Assembly: GCF_900007165.1 (NCBI RefSeq) | Contig: NZ_CYGY02000013.1 | Span: 32,251-96,250 of the forward strand | Direction of reading: 5' to 3' | DNA from: Paraburkholderia piptadeniae | Lineage (GTDB): Bacteria; Pseudomonadota; Gammaproteobacteria; Burkholderiales; Burkholderiaceae | Length of the DNA: 64,000 nt | Shown: in pieces, positions 1 through 10,473 of the stretch | Layout: every line of letters begins with the position of its first letter | Position numbering within the stretch: the stretch's first letter is position 1 | Program-made: the position numbers and the translations under genes | Notes under the pieces: generated by a model | The model's input: the letters and a program-made list of their open reading frames with translations, nothing else | What the model was told of the DNA's origin: nothing | Databases searched by the model: none

Positions 1-222
1 CGTGCGCACGATCATGCCCGCCGACACCGGCGTCGCGCATGCAGGCACGGCCTTCGGCATCTTCTCGACATCGACGAGACACATCCGGCAGTTGGCCGCA
101 ATCGACAGCTTTTTGTGATAGCAGAAGTGAGGAATGTAGGTATCGACCTTATGCGCAGCCTGAATGATCATGCTGCCTTCGGCCACCTCTACTTTCTTGC
201 CGTCTATTTCAAGTTCAACCAT
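1..222 (-). CDS. nuoG: NADH-quinone oxidoreductase subunit G, N-terminal part (partial)
   Basis: First 74 codons of the large iron-sulfur subunit of complex I; the rest lies beyond the left edge. The protein belongs to the peripheral arm that passes electrons from NADH to quinone. Cys34, Cys45, Cys48 and Cys62 form the C-x10-C-x2-C-x13-C pattern of the plant-type 2Fe-2S ferredoxin domain that opens NuoG. The ATG has an AAGGAAG-type ribosome site about 10 nt upstream. It is the last nuo gene visible and follows nuoF by about 100 bp in the same direction, so it is co-transcribed with nuoA-F. Confidence 0.95.
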   Translation of the reverse strand, partial: MVELEIDGKKVEVAEGSMIIQAAHKVDTYIPHFCYHKKLSIAANCRMCLVDVEKMPKAVPACATPVSAGMIVRT

Positions 223-324
223 GATGGTCAATCTTCCTTAACCTGTTACCGCTCAATCGTTCGCCCGCTCGCCGCTGCGCTTTTGCGCGAAGCGGCGGCT
301 CCCGCGCTTGCCTTTGCTCCGGCT

Positions 325-1653
325 TTATGCGGCGACCGTTTCCGATGCCGCCGGTGCGCCAGCATGACCGCCGACGAGGCAACGCTTGTTGGCGACGTGA
401 TACTCGAATTCGTCCCAGTAGTGCTTGAGCATGCCGCGCACGGGCATGGCAGCCGCATCGCCGAGCGCGCAGATCGTACGGCCCATGATGTTCTCGGCAA
501 CCGAGTTCAGCAGGTCGAGATCTTCCTGGCGGCCGAGGCCGTGTTCGATGCGATGCACGACGCGATACAGCCAGCCCGTGCCTTCGCGGCACGGCGTGCA
601 CTGTCCGCACGACTCTTCGTAATAGAAGTACGACAGGCGCAACAGCGAGCGGACCATGCAGCGCGTCTCGTCCATCACGATGACGGCGCCCGAACCCAGC
701 ATCGAACCCGCCTTCGCGATCGAATCGTAATCCATGTCGGTTTGCATCATGATGTCGCCCGGAACCACGGGTGCCGACGAACCGCCGGGAATCACGGCCT
801 TGAGCTTCTTGCCGCCGCGCATGCCGCCCGCGAGTTCCATCAGCGTCGAGAACGGCGTGCCGAGCGGGATTTCATAGTTGCCCGGACGCTCGACGTCACC
901 CGACACCGAGAAGATCTTCGTGCCGCCGTTGTTCGGCTTGCCCATTTCGAGGTAGGCCTGCGGACCGACTTCCAGCAGAAACGGCACGGCTGCGAACGTT
1001 TCCGTGTTGTTGATTGTGGTCGGCTTGCCGTACACGCCGAAGCTCGCCGGGAACGGCGGCTTGAAGCGCGGCTGGCCCTTCTTGCCTTCCAGCGATTCGA
1101 GCAGCGCGGTTTCTTCGCCGCAGATGTAGGCGCCGTAACCGTGGTGCGCATGCAGCTGGAACGAGAAGCCCGAGCCCATGATGTTGTCGCCGAGGAAACC
1201 GGCTGCGCGCGCTTCCTCCAGCGCCTCTTCGAAGCGCTTGTAGACTTCGAAGATTTCGCCGTGGATGTAGTTGTAGCCGACCGTAATGCCCATCGCGTAC
1301 GCGCCGATGGCCATGCCTTCGATCAGCGAATGCGGATTCCAGCGCAGGATGTCGCGGTCCTTGAACGTGCCCGGCTCGCCCTCGTCAGAGTTGCAGACGA
1401 GATACTTCTGCCCCGGAAACTGGCGCGGCATGAAGCTCCACTTCAGGCCTGTCGGGAAGCCTGCACCGCCGCGGCCGCGCAGACCTGAAGCCTTCACGTC
1501 GGCGATCACCTGCTCCGGCGGAATCTTCTCTTCGAGGATACGGCGCAACTGCTTGTAGCCGCCGCGCGCCACGTAGTCTTGAAGATGCCAGTTGTCGCCA
1601 TTCAGGCCGGCGAGAATCAGCGGTTTGATGTGACGATCGTGCAAAGACGTCAT
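325..1653 (-). CDS. nuoF: NADH-quinone oxidoreductase subunit F (NADH-binding, 51 kDa)
   Basis: 442 residues, the normal length. NuoF binds NADH and FMN and takes the hydride in complex I. The glycine-rich [10 protein letters not shown] nucleotide-binding segment is at residues 60-69. Cys349, Cys352, Cys355 (in SCGQCTPC) and Cys395 are the ligands of the N3 4Fe-4S cluster. The start is the ATG of an ATGA overlap with the nuoE stop codon, which fits translational coupling; an in-frame extension of 18 codons upstream would lie inside nuoE and is not used. All family hallmarks are present and nothing is unusual. Confidence 0.97.
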   Translation of the reverse strand: MTSLHDRHIKPLILAGLNGDNWHLQDYVARGGYKQLRRILEEKIPPEQVIADVKASGLRGRGGAGFPTGLKWSFMPRQFPGQKYLVCNSDEGEPGTFKDRDILRWNPHSLIEGMAIGAYAMGITVGYNYIHGEIFEVYKRFEEALEEARAAGFLGDNIMGSGFSFQLHAHHGYGAYICGEETALLESLEGKKGQPRFKPPFPASFGVYGKPTTINNTETFAAVPFLLEVGPQAYLEMGKPNNGGTKIFSVSGDVERPGNYEIPLGTPFSTLMELAGGMRGGKKLKAVIPGGSSAPVVPGDIMMQTDMDYDSIAKAGSMLGSGAVIVMDETRCMVRSLLRLSYFYYEESCGQCTPCREGTGWLYRVVHRIEHGLGRQEDLDLLNSVAENIMGRTICALGDAAAMPVRGMLKHYWDEFEYHVANKRCLVGGHAGAPAASETVAA

Positions 1654-2135
1654 TTCGAAAGTTCCTCGAGCAGCTGGTCGATCTTCTCGCGGCTCATGAA
1701 GCTGCACATGCGATGGTTGTTCACGAGCAGCACGGGAGCGTCACCGCACGAACCCATGCACTCACCCTCTTTCAGGGTGAACTTGCCGTCCGGGGTGGTT
1801 TCGCCGAAGTCGATGCCGAGCTTCTGCTTCAGATATTCGGCGGCGCTGTCCGAACCGCCATCAGGACCGAGCTGGCACGGCAGGTTCGTGCAGAGCGTGA
1901 TCTTGTGTTTGCCGACGGGCGACGTCTCGAACATCGTGTAGAAGGTCGCGACCTCCTGCACGGCGACGGCCGGCATGCCGAGATAGTCCGCGACGAACTG
2001 CATCAGTTCGGGCGACAGCCAGCCATGCTCCTGCTGACCGACGGCCAGCGCCGCCATCACGGCGGACTGTTTCTGATCGGCGGGGTACTTCGTGATCGCA
2101 CGATCGATTTCTTTCAGGCCTTCAGCTGAGATCAT
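1650..2135 (-). CDS. nuoE: NADH-quinone oxidoreductase subunit E (24 kDa, 2Fe-2S)
   Basis: 161 residues from the chosen ATG. Thioredoxin-fold subunit carrying the N1a 2Fe-2S cluster of complex I; ligands Cys82, Cys87, Cys126 and Cys130 are all present (C-x4-C and C-x3-C). A TTG seven codons upstream has a better ribosome-binding sequence (TAGGAA just before it), so the true N-terminus may be slightly longer; the ATG was chosen because family members usually begin [11 protein letters not shown]. It is separated from nuoD by 158 bp, the largest gap in the operon, in which no gene is visible. Confidence 0.95.
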   Translation of the reverse strand: MISAEGLKEIDRAITKYPADQKQSAVMAALAVGQQEHGWLSPELMQFVADYLGMPAVAVQEVATFYTMFETSPVGKHKITLCTNLPCQLGPDGGSDSAAEYLKQKLGIDFGETTPDGKFTLKEGECMGSCGDAPVLLVNNHRMCSFMSREKIDQLLEELSK

Positions 2136-2293
2136 TTTCAGACACGACTCTTTCAATTCCTACCGAACGAAAACCTGTCGCGCACTGCGTGTTGCGACAG
2201 ACCCGGCGTTCCTTTGCTTGACGCGCGCCCCGCTTCTCATGCGTTATCGGCTACGTGAGCGCGCGCCTTGATGAATACTGCTAGTGAATTCGC

Positions 2294-3547
2294 CTAGCGA
2301 TCGACTTCACCGAACACGATGTCTTGCGTGCCGATGATCGTCACGGCGTCGGCGATCATGTGACCCCGCGCCATTTCGTCGAGCGCGGACAGGTGTGCAT
2401 AACCCGGCGCGCGAATCTTCAGGCGATACGGCTTGTTCGCGCCATCCGACACGAGATAGATGCCGAACTCGCCCTTCGGATGCTCGACGGCCGCGTACGC
2501 TTCGCCTTCCGGCACGTGGAAGCCTTCCGTGAAGAGCTTGAAGTGGTGAATCAGCTCTTCCATGTTCGACTTCATGCCGACGCGCGACGGCGGCGCGACC
2601 TTGTGATTGTCCGTCATCACAGGGCCGGGATTCTTGCGCAGCCATTCAATGCACTGTTTCGCGATACGCGTGGATTGACGCATTTCTTCGACGCGCACCA
2701 GATAGCGGTCGTAGCAATCGCCGTTCACGCCCACGGGGATGTCGAAGTCCAGCTGGTCATACACTTCGTACGGCTGCTTCTTGCGCAGATCCCACTCGAT
2801 GCCCGAGCCGCGCAGCATCGCGCCCGTCAGGCCCAGTTGCAGCGCGCGCTCCGGGCTCACGACACCGATGCCGACCAGACGCTGCTTCCAGATGCGGTTG
2901 TCGGTGAGCAGCGTTTCATACTCGTCGACGTACTTCGGGAAGCGGTTGAAGAAGTCTTCGATGAAATCGAGCAACGAGCCCTGGCGGTTCTCGTTCAGCT
3001 TCGACAATGCCTTCGCATTTCGAATCTTCGATGCCTTGTATTGCGGCATCGCGTCCGGCAGATCGCGATAGACACCGCCCGGACGATAGTACGCTGCGTG
3101 CAGCCGTGCGCCGGACACCGCCTCATACACGTCCATCAGGTCTTCGCGCTCGCGGAACGCGTAGAGGAACACCGCCATCGCGCCGACGTCGAGCGCATGC
3201 GCACCGATCCACATCAGGTGGTTCAGCACGCGCGTGACTTCGTCGAACAGCACGCGGATGTACTTTGCGCGAATCGGCACGTCGATGCCGAGCAGCTTTT
3301 CGATCGCGAGCACATAGCCGTGCTCGTTGACCATCATCGACACGTAGTCGAGACGATCCATGTACGGCACCGACTGGATGAACGTCTTGCTCTCCGCGAG
3401 CTTTTCCGTCGCGCGGTGCAGGAGGCCGATGTGCGGATCCGCGCGCTGGATCACTTCGCCGTCGAGTTCGAGCACGAGGCGCAGCACGCCGTGCGCTGCG
3501 GGGTGCTGAGGGCCGAAGTTGAGCGTGTAGTTCTTGATCTCTGCCAT
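2294..3547 (-). CDS. nuoD: NADH-quinone oxidoreductase subunit D (49 kDa)
   Basis: 417 residues, full length for the separate NuoD of beta-proteobacteria (not fused to NuoC). It lies at the junction of the peripheral and membrane arms and helps to form the quinone pocket next to cluster N2. The N-terminus ([15 protein letters not shown]) and the segment [10 protein letters not shown] are the conserved family signatures. The start codon is 10 bp after the nuoC stop. No frameshift or missing segment is seen. Confidence 0.97.
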   Translation of the reverse strand: MAEIKNYTLNFGPQHPAAHGVLRLVLELDGEVIQRADPHIGLLHRATEKLAESKTFIQSVPYMDRLDYVSMMVNEHGYVLAIEKLLGIDVPIRAKYIRVLFDEVTRVLNHLMWIGAHALDVGAMAVFLYAFREREDLMDVYEAVSGARLHAAYYRPGGVYRDLPDAMPQYKASKIRNAKALSKLNENRQGSLLDFIEDFFNRFPKYVDEYETLLTDNRIWKQRLVGIGVVSPERALQLGLTGAMLRGSGIEWDLRKKQPYEVYDQLDFDIPVGVNGDCYDRYLVRVEEMRQSTRIAKQCIEWLRKNPGPVMTDNHKVAPPSRVGMKSNMEELIHHFKLFTEGFHVPEGEAYAAVEHPKGEFGIYLVSDGANKPYRLKIRAPGYAHLSALDEMARGHMIADAVTIIGTQDIVFGEVDR

Positions 3548-3556
3548 GACGTTCTC

Positions 3557-4159
3557 TTAGTGTTTCAGTCCGCCATAGTGATCCTCGCGGATCACGCGCG
3601 GCGTGATTTCCCGAGGCTCGATCGTCACCGGCTGATAGACGACGCGCTTCTCTTCCGGGTCGTAGCGCATTTCGACGTAGCCGGAAACCGGGAAATCCTT
3701 GCGGAACGGATGACCGATGAAACCGTAATCGGTCAGGATGCGGCGCAGGTCCGGATGACCTTCGAAGACGATGCCGTACAGGTCGAACGCTTCGCGCTCG
3801 TACCAGTTGGCGGAATTCCAGATCTCGACGACCGACGGAACCAGAGGCACATCGTCGTCCGGCGCGAACACGCGCACGCGCAGGCGCCAGTTGTTCGAGA
3901 TGGAAAGCAGATGCAGGACAGCGGCAAAACGCGGGCCTTCGTAAGCGCCTTCACCGTAAGTTTGATAGTCGACACCACACAGGTCGATCAGTTGCTCGAA
4001 GTGCAGCGTCGCGTCATCGCGCAGACGCTTTGCTACTTCGAGGTAATCGCCCGCTTTCACGACGATGGTCAGCTCACCGACAGATTCGGTGATGCTCGTC
4101 AGGCGGCCGCCAAAGGCCGCCTCGAGGTTCGCTTTGAGGGTCTCGAGTTTGCTTGCCAT
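3557..4159 (-). CDS. nuoC: NADH-quinone oxidoreductase subunit C (30 kDa)
   Basis: 200 residues. Peripheral-arm subunit of complex I that packs against NuoD and NuoB. The family signature [20 protein letters not shown] and the following RILTDYGF / HPFRKDFP block are intact. The start [16 protein letters not shown] is the usual one for Burkholderiales; the open frame continues upstream into nuoB but without a suitable start. It lies 20 bp downstream of nuoB. Confidence 0.96.
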   Translation of the reverse strand: MASKLETLKANLEAAFGGRLTSITESVGELTIVVKAGDYLEVAKRLRDDATLHFEQLIDLCGVDYQTYGEGAYEGPRFAAVLHLLSISNNWRLRVRVFAPDDDVPLVPSVVEIWNSANWYEREAFDLYGIVFEGHPDLRRILTDYGFIGHPFRKDFPVSGYVEMRYDPEEKRVVYQPVTIEPREITPRVIREDHYGGLKH

Positions 4160-4179
4160 ATTGTGGGGAGGCTCTGGCC

Positions 4180-4659
4180 TTATTGACGGGCGATGGTATT
4201 GGTGCGGCGGATCTTCGCCTGCAGCTGGATCACGCCGTACACCAGCGCTTCGGCCGTGGGCGGGCAGCCCGGCACATACACATCGACGGGGACGATACGG
4301 TCGCAGCCACGCACCACCGAATACGAGTAGTGATAGTAGCCACCGCCATTCGCGCACGAACCCATCGAGATCACCCAGCGCGGCTCGGCCATCTGGTCGT
4401 AGACCTTGCGCAGCGCGGGCGCCATCTTGTTGCACAGCGTGCCGGCGACGATCATCACATCCGACTGTCGCGGACTTGGACGGAACACCACACCGAAACG
4501 GTCGAGGTCATAACGGGCGGCGCCCGCATGCATCATCTCGACAGCACAACACGCGAGACCGAACGTCATCGGCCACAGTGAACCGGTACGCGTCCAGTTG
4601 ATCAGCTTGTCAGCCGTGGTGGTGACAAACCCTTCCTTCAAGACCCCTTCGATACTCAT
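4180..4659 (-). CDS. nuoB: NADH-quinone oxidoreductase subunit B (PSST, cluster N2)
   Basis: 159 residues. It carries the 4Fe-4S cluster N2 that hands electrons to quinone. The tandem Cys37-Cys38 with Cys102 and Cys132 (in VPGCPP) are the N2 ligands. It lies in the expected order between nuoA and nuoC, with 62 bp to nuoA. Sequence and length are those of the core family. Confidence 0.97.
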
Positions 4660-4721
4660 TTGCTTTCCACTCCAGACGGGCGGCGAGCCATCGCCACCCC
4701 TACATACCGGCGATTAACCCG

Positions 4722-5081
4722 TCATTCCCAATCAAGGCCACCTTTCTTCCAGATATAGGCAAAGCCCAACAGGAATTCGAGCAGAAAAATCATCATCGAG
4801 ATGAAGCCCGGCCAGCCGATGTCGCGCAGGGCCACACCCCACGGGAACAGGAACGCCGTTTCAAGGTCGAAAATGATGAAGAGAATGGCAACCAGGTAGT
4901 AGCGCACATCGAATTTCATGCGCGCATCTTCGAACGCTTCGAAGCCGCACTCGTACGGTGCGTTTTTTTCGGTATCCGGCCGATTCGGACCGAGGATCTT
5001 GCCGATACTGACCAGTGCTACGCCTAAACCGGTGCCCACGAGGAGGAACAACAAAACGGGGAAATAGGCTGCGAGGTTCAA
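4722..5081 (-). CDS. nuoA: NADH-quinone oxidoreductase subunit A
   Basis: 119 residues with three membrane helices, the first at about residues 5-25, and the conserved loop segment [11 protein letters not shown]. First gene of the nuo operon. The start is most likely a TTG (TTG-AAC-CTC) preceded by GAGGATA at good spacing; no ATG or GTG gives a family-like N-terminus, and the open frame upstream is not conserved-looking. The weak start may tune the amount of NuoA. Confidence 0.93.
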   Translation of the reverse strand: MNLAAYFPVLLFLLVGTGLGVALVSIGKILGPNRPDTEKNAPYECGFEAFEDARMKFDVRYYLVAILFIIFDLETAFLFPWGVALRDIGWPGFISMMIFLLEFLLGFAYIWKKGGLDWE

Positions 5082-5253
5082 AGCTATCCTCAATCGGTTG
5101 GTTCTGAGTGACGTCAGGAGACGTGGACTACCTTGAACAACCCCTGACGCGAAACACTTCGGGATGCTTGATGCCGAAAGCCCACAGCAAACACAACCCC
5201 AGAAGTGAAAATGCCAGCCGAAGCTGAAGCAAGCGGCTGGCATTAGATAACAT

Positions 5254-5338
5254 TGGTGCCGACGGCGAGACTCGAACTCGCACAGCTTTCGCCACTACCC
5301 CCTCAAGATAGCGTGTCTACCAATTTCACCACGTCGGC
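5254..5338 (-). tRNA. tRNA-Leu (anticodon GAG)
   Basis: Acceptor stem GCCGACG pairs with CGTCGGC, followed by discriminator A and an encoded CCA. The anticodon stem CTATC/GGTAG holds a 7-nt loop with anticodon GAG (bases 5302-5304). There is a long variable arm, and the T arm contains GTTCGAGTC. This is a class II tRNA of 85 nt including CCA. It reads CUC/CUU leucine codons. It lies between secG and the nuo operon on the same strand and may share their transcript. Confidence 0.95.
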
Positions 5339-5450
5339 ACTGTCTGCAATCCGGGAAAACAACTTGTAAAACCCGCGAATCGCTTCAAGACTTGAATTGT
5401 AACCCGTTTAAGCAGTTTGTTCAACGCACAAACTTTTTTTCTTCGAAAAT

Positions 5451-5825
5451 TTATTTCGGCACATCCTGGCCTGGCGCAGAAGCTGCAGATGCAGCAACTG
5501 CAGCCGATGCATTGCCCGGTACAGACGCAGCAGGCGCAGGAGCCGATACGGGAGCGCTACCCAGCACGCCTGCCGAAGGTTTCGAATGATACGCGCCGAT
5601 GTATGTCAGTGCCAACGTGGTGGCGAAGAACACTGCTGCCAGTATCGCAGTCGTACGTGACAGAAAATTAGCAGAGCCCGTCGCGCCGAAGAGACTGCCC
5701 GATGCGCCGCTACCGAAGGCCGCGCCCATGTCGGCGCCCTTGCCGTGTTGCAACAGCACGAGGCCGATGACGCCAAGCGCCGACAGCAATTGCACGACAA
5801 TGATCAACGTTTTCAAATACAGCAT
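5451..5825 (-). CDS. secG: Preprotein translocase subunit SecG
   Basis: 124 residues. Inner-membrane subunit of the SecYEG channel. Two membrane helices (about residues 4-25 and 52-75) flank the conserved loop with [18 protein letters not shown] and the glycine/serine-rich segment. The C-terminal 45 residues are an Ala/Ser/Pro-rich tail typical of the Burkholderia form. The ATG chosen has AGGTGA 5 nt upstream; a GTG three codons earlier is possible. The tRNA-Leu lies just downstream and tpiA upstream. Confidence 0.93.
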   Translation of the reverse strand: MLYLKTLIIVVQLLSALGVIGLVLLQHGKGADMGAAFGSGASGSLFGATGSANFLSRTTAILAAVFFATTLALTYIGAYHSKPSAGVLGSAPVSAPAPAASVPGNASAAVAASAASAPGQDVPK

Positions 5826-5913
5826 CACACTCACCTGAGTCTTTATTTAACCGCGCAACAACACATGCTGCGCGCAATGGGTCATCCTCGCCCGGGCACT
5901 CTGTCTTGTCGTG

Positions 5914-6693
5914 TCAGCGCGCGGCGGTCGCCGCAACGGCTGCACTGCAGATTGCCAGGAAATCCTTGTCTTTCAGCGACGCGCCGCCGATCAAACCGCC
6001 GTCGATATCCGGCTGACTGAACAACTCTTCCGCGTTCTCCGGCTTCACGCTGCCACCGTACAACAGCGGCACGCTTTCCACGTCGTCGCCCTTCGTTGCG
6101 AGACGCGCGCGCAAGAACGCATGAACGTCCTGCGCCTGCTGCGCAGTCGCGCTCTTGCCGGTGCCGATGGCCCACACGGGCTCATATGCAACGACGATGC
6201 GAGCCGAATCTTCCACCGACAGCTTCGCGAGCACCGCGTCGAGTTGCGCGCCCACGATCTGCTCTGTCTTACCCGACTCGCGCTCGTCGAGCGTTTCGCC
6301 GACGCAGACAATCGGCGTCAAGCCTGCTTCGAGCGCGCGCTGCGCTTTCACGGCGACCGTCTCGCCGCTTTCACGGTGATACGCACGACGCTCAGAGTGT
6401 CCGACGATCGCAAACGACGCGCCAAATTCCGCGGCCATTTCGGCAGCGACTTCGCCGGTATAGGCGCCCTGCGTATGCGCGGAGACATCCTGCACGCCCC
6501 ACGCGACGCAGCCGCCTTCCAGCAGCGACTGCGCTTGCGGCAGATAAGGACACGGCACGCATACGCCGACTCGCACATCGTCCGGAAGATCGTTCGCGCC
6601 ATGTGATACGGCTTGCAGCAGCACGCGGTTGTCGGCAAGCCGACCGTGCATCTTCCAGTTACCGACTACCAGTTTTGCTCGTTGTTTCGCCAT
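5914..6693 (-). CDS. tpiA: Triose-phosphate isomerase
   Basis: 259 residues. Interconverts dihydroxyacetone phosphate and glyceraldehyde 3-phosphate in glycolysis and gluconeogenesis. Catalytic residues Lys14 (GNWKM), His99 (VGHSERR) and Glu171 (AYEPVWAIGTG) are all present, as is the phosphate-binding GGSVKPEN loop. The tpiA-secG-tRNA-Leu-nuo order is a common beta-proteobacterial arrangement. Nothing unusual. Confidence 0.97.
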   Translation of the reverse strand: MAKQRAKLVVGNWKMHGRLADNRVLLQAVSHGANDLPDDVRVGVCVPCPYLPQAQSLLEGGCVAWGVQDVSAHTQGAYTGEVAAEMAAEFGASFAIVGHSERRAYHRESGETVAVKAQRALEAGLTPIVCVGETLDERESGKTEQIVGAQLDAVLAKLSVEDSARIVVAYEPVWAIGTGKSATAQQAQDVHAFLRARLATKGDDVESVPLLYGGSVKPENAEELFSQPDIDGGLIGGASLKDKDFLAICSAAVAATAAR

Positions 6694-6860
6694 CGTCTCG
6701 CTCGTTTTATCGTGGTGCGGGTCCTGGACGCCTCCGCTTCGTCAGCGCCCCCAGCTCTCTGGTGCCCGCGGTCCGCCTGCAAAATTCATGCAGAACGCGC
6801 AAAACACACGATTTTACTGTGTGCTGACAGACCGGGTCAAACTCAATTAAATGGGCGCTG

Positions 6861-7877
6861 TCAAGCACCCGCGCCCCAATTCAGCACGATCTTGCCGACG
6901 TGCAGGCTGCTTTCCATCAGCTCGTGCGCCTGCGCCGCCTGCGCAGCCGGGAACACCTTGTAGATCACCGGCTTGATCGTGCCGTCTTCGAGATGCGGCC
7001 ACACGCGCTCCTTCAGTTGCGCCGCGATCTTTGCCTTGAATTCGACTGGACGGGGACGCAGCGTCGAACCCGTCACCGTCAGTCGACGGCGCAGAATGTC
7101 GTTCAGATTCACTTCGGCCTTCGCGCCACCGAGCAGCGCGATGATCACGAGACGGCCGCCGTCGGCGAGCGCCTTCAGTTCGCGCGGCACGTAGCTGCCC
7201 GCCACCATGTCGAGGATCACGTCGACGCCGCGGTCATTCGTGAGCGACTTGATCACTTCGACGAAATCTTCCGTCTTGTAGTTGATCGCACGTTCCGCGC
7301 CAAGCGCCTCGCACGCACGGCATTTTTCGTCCGTGCCGGCCGTTGCGAACACGCGATAGCCGAGTGCATGCGCGATCTGGATTGCCGTCACGCCGATACC
7401 GCTCGAACCGCCCTGCACGAGGAACGTCTCGTTCTCGCCGCCCTCGCCTTTGCCGAGCAACGCACGGTCAAAAACATTGCTCCAGACAGTGAAGAAGGTC
7501 TCGGGCAAAGCCGCCGCTTCGACATCGGAAAACCCCTTCGGCACGGGCAGGCACTGCAACAGCGGCACGGTCGCGTATTCCGCGTAGCCGCCGCCCGCCA
7601 TCAGCGCGCACACGCGATCGCCGATCTTCAGACCGAACGGATTGCGCTTCTCGTCGATATTTCCGCCGACGATTTCGCCCGCCACTTCCAGCCCCGGCAG
7701 ATCCGACGCGCCAGGCGGCGGCGCATAGCCGCCCTTGCGCTGAAACACGTCCGGACGATTCACGCCGGACGCGGACACTTTGATCAGCACTTCGCCCGCT
7801 TTCGGCTCAGGCATCGGCCGCTCGGCGAGCTTCAAGACTTCCGGCGCACCGAATTCGGTGATTTCGATTGCGTTCAT
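6861..7877 (-). CDS. NAD(P)H-quinone oxidoreductase, PIG3-like (MDR family)
   Basis: 338 residues. Zinc-free medium-chain dehydrogenase/reductase of the PIG3/quinone-oxidoreductase type, cytosolic, reducing quinones with NADPH. The N-terminal GroES-like domain contains SGVNRPDVFQRKGGYAPPPG. The cofactor motif GGSSGIGVTAIQIA is near the middle. The ATG fits the family N-terminus (MNAIEITEFGAPEVLKL); twenty further upstream codons are open but unlike the family. The gene sits downstream of pnp, separated from it by a terminator. The physiological substrate cannot be read from the sequence. Confidence 0.88.
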   Translation of the reverse strand: MNAIEITEFGAPEVLKLAERPMPEPKAGEVLIKVSASGVNRPDVFQRKGGYAPPPGASDLPGLEVAGEIVGGNIDEKRNPFGLKIGDRVCALMAGGGYAEYATVPLLQCLPVPKGFSDVEAAALPETFFTVWSNVFDRALLGKGEGGENETFLVQGGSSGIGVTAIQIAHALGYRVFATAGTDEKCRACEALGAERAINYKTEDFVEVIKSLTNDRGVDVILDMVAGSYVPRELKALADGGRLVIIALLGGAKAEVNLNDILRRRLTVTGSTLRPRPVEFKAKIAAQLKERVWPHLEDGTIKPVIYKVFPAAQAAQAHELMESSLHVGKIVLNWGAGA

Positions 7878-7949
7878 CGTCGTCTCTCCCAAGGTCTGGA
7901 TAGCGCTGCAAATCGGCCACGAAAAACCGGTTCGCACTGCAATCCACCC

Positions 7950-7990
7950 TACATGAAAAACGGCCGGCGCGCTTTTGCGCTACCGGCCGT
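7950..7990 (-). terminator. Rho-independent terminator after pnp
   Basis: An 8-bp stem (ACGGCCGG 7960-7967 pairing with CCGGCCGT 7983-7990). On the minus strand it is followed by a run of five T from 7959 downward. It lies directly after the pnp stop codon and before the oxidoreductase gene. Confidence 0.8.
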
Positions 7991-8006
7991 CCTGCTTTTC
8001 ACTGCA

Positions 8007-10145
8007 TTACTGCTGCGGCGTCGGTTCCGTCTGTGCCGCTTCGTTCAGGAGTGCCTTCGCCGACAGACGCACACGACCCTTCTCGTCCGTCTGGATGACC
8101 TTGACCTTCACTTGCTGGCCTTCCTTCAGGTAGTCGTTGATGTCCTTGATGCGCTCGTTGGCGATTTCGGAGATGTGCAGCAGACCGTCCTTGCCCGGCA
8201 GCAGGTTCACAATCGCGCCGAAGTCCAGCAGCTTGAGCACCGTGCCTTCGTAGATCTGGCCCACTTCGACTTCAGCCGTGATGTTCTCGATGCGCTTCTT
8301 CGCTTCGGCCATGCCTTCGCTGCTCGTGCTCGCGATCGTGACGACGCCGTCGTCCGAAATATCGATCGTCGTGCCCGTTTCTTCCGTCAGGGCACGGATC
8401 ACCGAACCGCCCTTGCCGATCACGTCGCGGATCTTTTCCGGATTGATCTTGATGGTGATCATGCGCGGCGCGAATTCGGACAGTTGCGTGTTCGCACCCG
8501 AGACGGCCGCCGTCATCTTGCCGAGGATATGCATGCGGCCTTCCTTCGCCTGCGCGAGCGCGACCTGCATGATTTCCTTCGTGATGCCCTGGATCTTGAT
8601 GTCCATCTGCAGTGCCGTCACGCCGTCAGCCGTGCCCGCCACCTTGAAGTCCATGTCGCCGAGGTGATCTTCGTCGCCGAGAATGTCCGTCAGCACAGCA
8701 AACTTGTTGCCTTCGAGGATCAGGCCCATCGCGATGCCCGCGACGTGTGCCTTCATCGGCACGCCGGCGTCCATCAGCGCGAGGCAGCCGCCGCACACCG
8801 ATGCCATCGACGACGATCCGTTCGACTCGGTAATCTCCGACACGACGCGGATCGAGTAGCCGAACTCGTCCGCGGTCGGCAGGCATGCGACCAGCGCGCG
8901 CTTCGCGAGACGGCCGTGGCCGATTTCACGGCGCTTCGGCGAGCCGACGCGGCCCGTTTCGCCAGTCGCGAACGGCGGCATGTTGTAGTGGAGCATGAAG
9001 CGATCGCGGTACTCCCCTTCGAGCGCGTCAATGATCTGCTCATCGCCCTTCGTGCCGAGCGTCGCGACGACAAGCGCCTGCGTCTCGCCACGCGTGAAGA
9101 GCGCCGAACCGTGCGTACGCGGCAGAACACCCGTGCGGATTTCGATCGGGCGAACGGTGCGGGTATCGCGGCCGTCGATACGCGGCTCGCCGTTCAGGAT
9201 CTGCGAACGGACGATCTTCGCTTCGATGTCGAACAGCACGTTGCCGACGGCTGCCTTGTCGGCTGCCACGGTGCCCGCCGCTGCCGCTTCTTCTTCCAGC
9301 TTTGCCTGCGTCGCTGCGTAGATTTCCTTCAGGCGAGTCGAGCGAGCCTGCTTGTCGCGCGTCTGGTAAGCCGCAGCCAGATCGGCATAGGCGATTTCGT
9401 TGACGCGCGAGATCAGCACTTCGTTCTTCGGCGCCGGCTGCCAGTCCCACTCAGGTTTGCCGCCTTCACGAACGAGTTCGTGGATCGCGTCGATGGCCGT
9501 TTGCATCTGCTCGTGACCGAACACGACCGCGCCCAGCATCACGTCTTCCGGCAGTTGATCCGCTTCCGATTCGACCATCAACACCGCGCGCTCCGTACCG
9601 GCGACGACGAGGTCGAGGCGCGATTCCTTGCTTTGCGTGCGGGTCGGGTTCAGCACGTACTCGTTGTTGACGTACGCGACGCGCGCAGCACCGACGGGAC
9701 CGTTGAACGGCAGGCCCGACACGGCGAGCGCAGCCGACGCGCCGATCAGCGCGGGGATGTCGGCCGGGACTTCCGGGTTGATCGACATCACGTGCACGAC
9801 GACCTGCACTTCGTTGTAGAAGCCTTCCGGGAACAGCGGGCGCAGCGGCCGGTCGATCAGGCGCGAAATCAGCGTTTCGCCTTCCGACGGACGGCCTTCG
9901 CGGCGGAAGAAGCCGCCCGGAATCTTGCCTGCCGAGTAGGTCTTTTCGATGTAGTCGACGGTCAGCGGGAAGAAGTCCTGGCCCGGCTTCGCCGTCTTCG
10001 CGCCGACGACGGTCGCCAGCACGACGGTATCTTCGATGTCGACGAGCACGGCACCGCCCGCCTGGCGGGCAATCTCACCCGTTTCCATGCGAACCGTGTG
10101 CTGGCCCCACTTGAACTCTTTGACGACCTTGTTAAACATAGACAT
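8007..10145 (-). CDS. pnp: Polyribonucleotide nucleotidyltransferase (PNPase)
   Basis: 712 residues. Phosphorolytic 3'-5' exoribonuclease of the RNA degradosome, working as a trimer. Two RNase PH-like cores are present (about residues 10-230 and 320-540). They are followed by a KH domain with [17 protein letters not shown] (about 560-610) and an S1 domain (about 620-690). The start ATG follows AAGGAGG with ideal spacing. rpsO lies upstream in the same direction, the classic rpsO-pnp pair. A strong stem-loop sits in the leader. Confidence 0.97.
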   Translation of the reverse strand: MSMFNKVVKEFKWGQHTVRMETGEIARQAGGAVLVDIEDTVVLATVVGAKTAKPGQDFFPLTVDYIEKTYSAGKIPGGFFRREGRPSEGETLISRLIDRPLRPLFPEGFYNEVQVVVHVMSINPEVPADIPALIGASAALAVSGLPFNGPVGAARVAYVNNEYVLNPTRTQSKESRLDLVVAGTERAVLMVESEADQLPEDVMLGAVVFGHEQMQTAIDAIHELVREGGKPEWDWQPAPKNEVLISRVNEIAYADLAAAYQTRDKQARSTRLKEIYAATQAKLEEEAAAAGTVAADKAAVGNVLFDIEAKIVRSQILNGEPRIDGRDTRTVRPIEIRTGVLPRTHGSALFTRGETQALVVATLGTKGDEQIIDALEGEYRDRFMLHYNMPPFATGETGRVGSPKRREIGHGRLAKRALVACLPTADEFGYSIRVVSEITESNGSSSMASVCGGCLALMDAGVPMKAHVAGIAMGLILEGNKFAVLTDILGDEDHLGDMDFKVAGTADGVTALQMDIKIQGITKEIMQVALAQAKEGRMHILGKMTAAVSGANTQLSEFAPRMITIKINPEKIRDVIGKGGSVIRALTEETGTTIDISDDGVVTIASTSSEGMAEAKKRIENITAEVEVGQIYEGTVLKLLDFGAIVNLLPGKDGLLHISEIANERIKDINDYLKEGQQVKVKVIQTDEKGRVRLSAKALLNEAAQTEPTPQQ

Positions 10146-10169
10146 TTGTCCTCCTTGATCTTTTAGTCA

Positions 10170-10205
10170 TGCCGCGCAACCCCGTTGAACTGTGGCCGCG
10201 CGGCA
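10170..10205 (-). promoter_or_regulatory. Stem-loop in the pnp 5' leader
   Basis: Perfect 8-bp G/C-rich stem (TGCCGCGC 10170-10177 with GCGCGGCA 10198-10205), ending about 25 nt before the pnp start codon. In enteric bacteria pnp is autoregulated through RNase III cleavage of a leader stem-loop next to the start site. Position and strength here suggest an equivalent, but that role is inferred. The remaining bases between rpsO and pnp (10206-10404) show no gene. Confidence 0.5.
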
Positions 10206-10404
10206 CCGTCAGGACCGAAGCCTTTCGGGTAGAGGAGTGTTATGCCATTCCAGAGAATCGCGTGGACGCCTCCACTTGCACGCGAACCGCTGGAATGACA
10301 CAGCGCCCTACCCTGAAGCCCGGTTTTGTTTCGTTTTGCCCGCGACGCAACCAGCGCGCCAGACGGGTGATTCGATGGTAAACCTCACACGAAGCGTACC
10401 GTCG

Positions 10405-10444
10405 AAAAACAAAATGCCTGTATCAGCGGAACTGACACAGGCAT
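10405..10444 (-). terminator. Terminator after rpsO
   Basis: Near-perfect 13-bp inverted repeat (10414-10426 with 10432-10444, one mismatch). On the minus strand it is followed by a TTTTGTTTTT tract. It should end most rpsO transcripts or attenuate read-through into pnp. Confidence 0.85.
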
Positions 10445-10473
10445 CTTGCTGACAGAAAGTCCGATGCGTCCGA

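Noticed and set aside
6900..10166. Very long open frame on the plus strand opposite pnp and the oxidoreductase gene
   Set aside because: It is antisense to well-identified genes; in DNA with strong third-position G/C bias such frames stay open by chance. The translation is Arg/His/Asp-rich with no family features.
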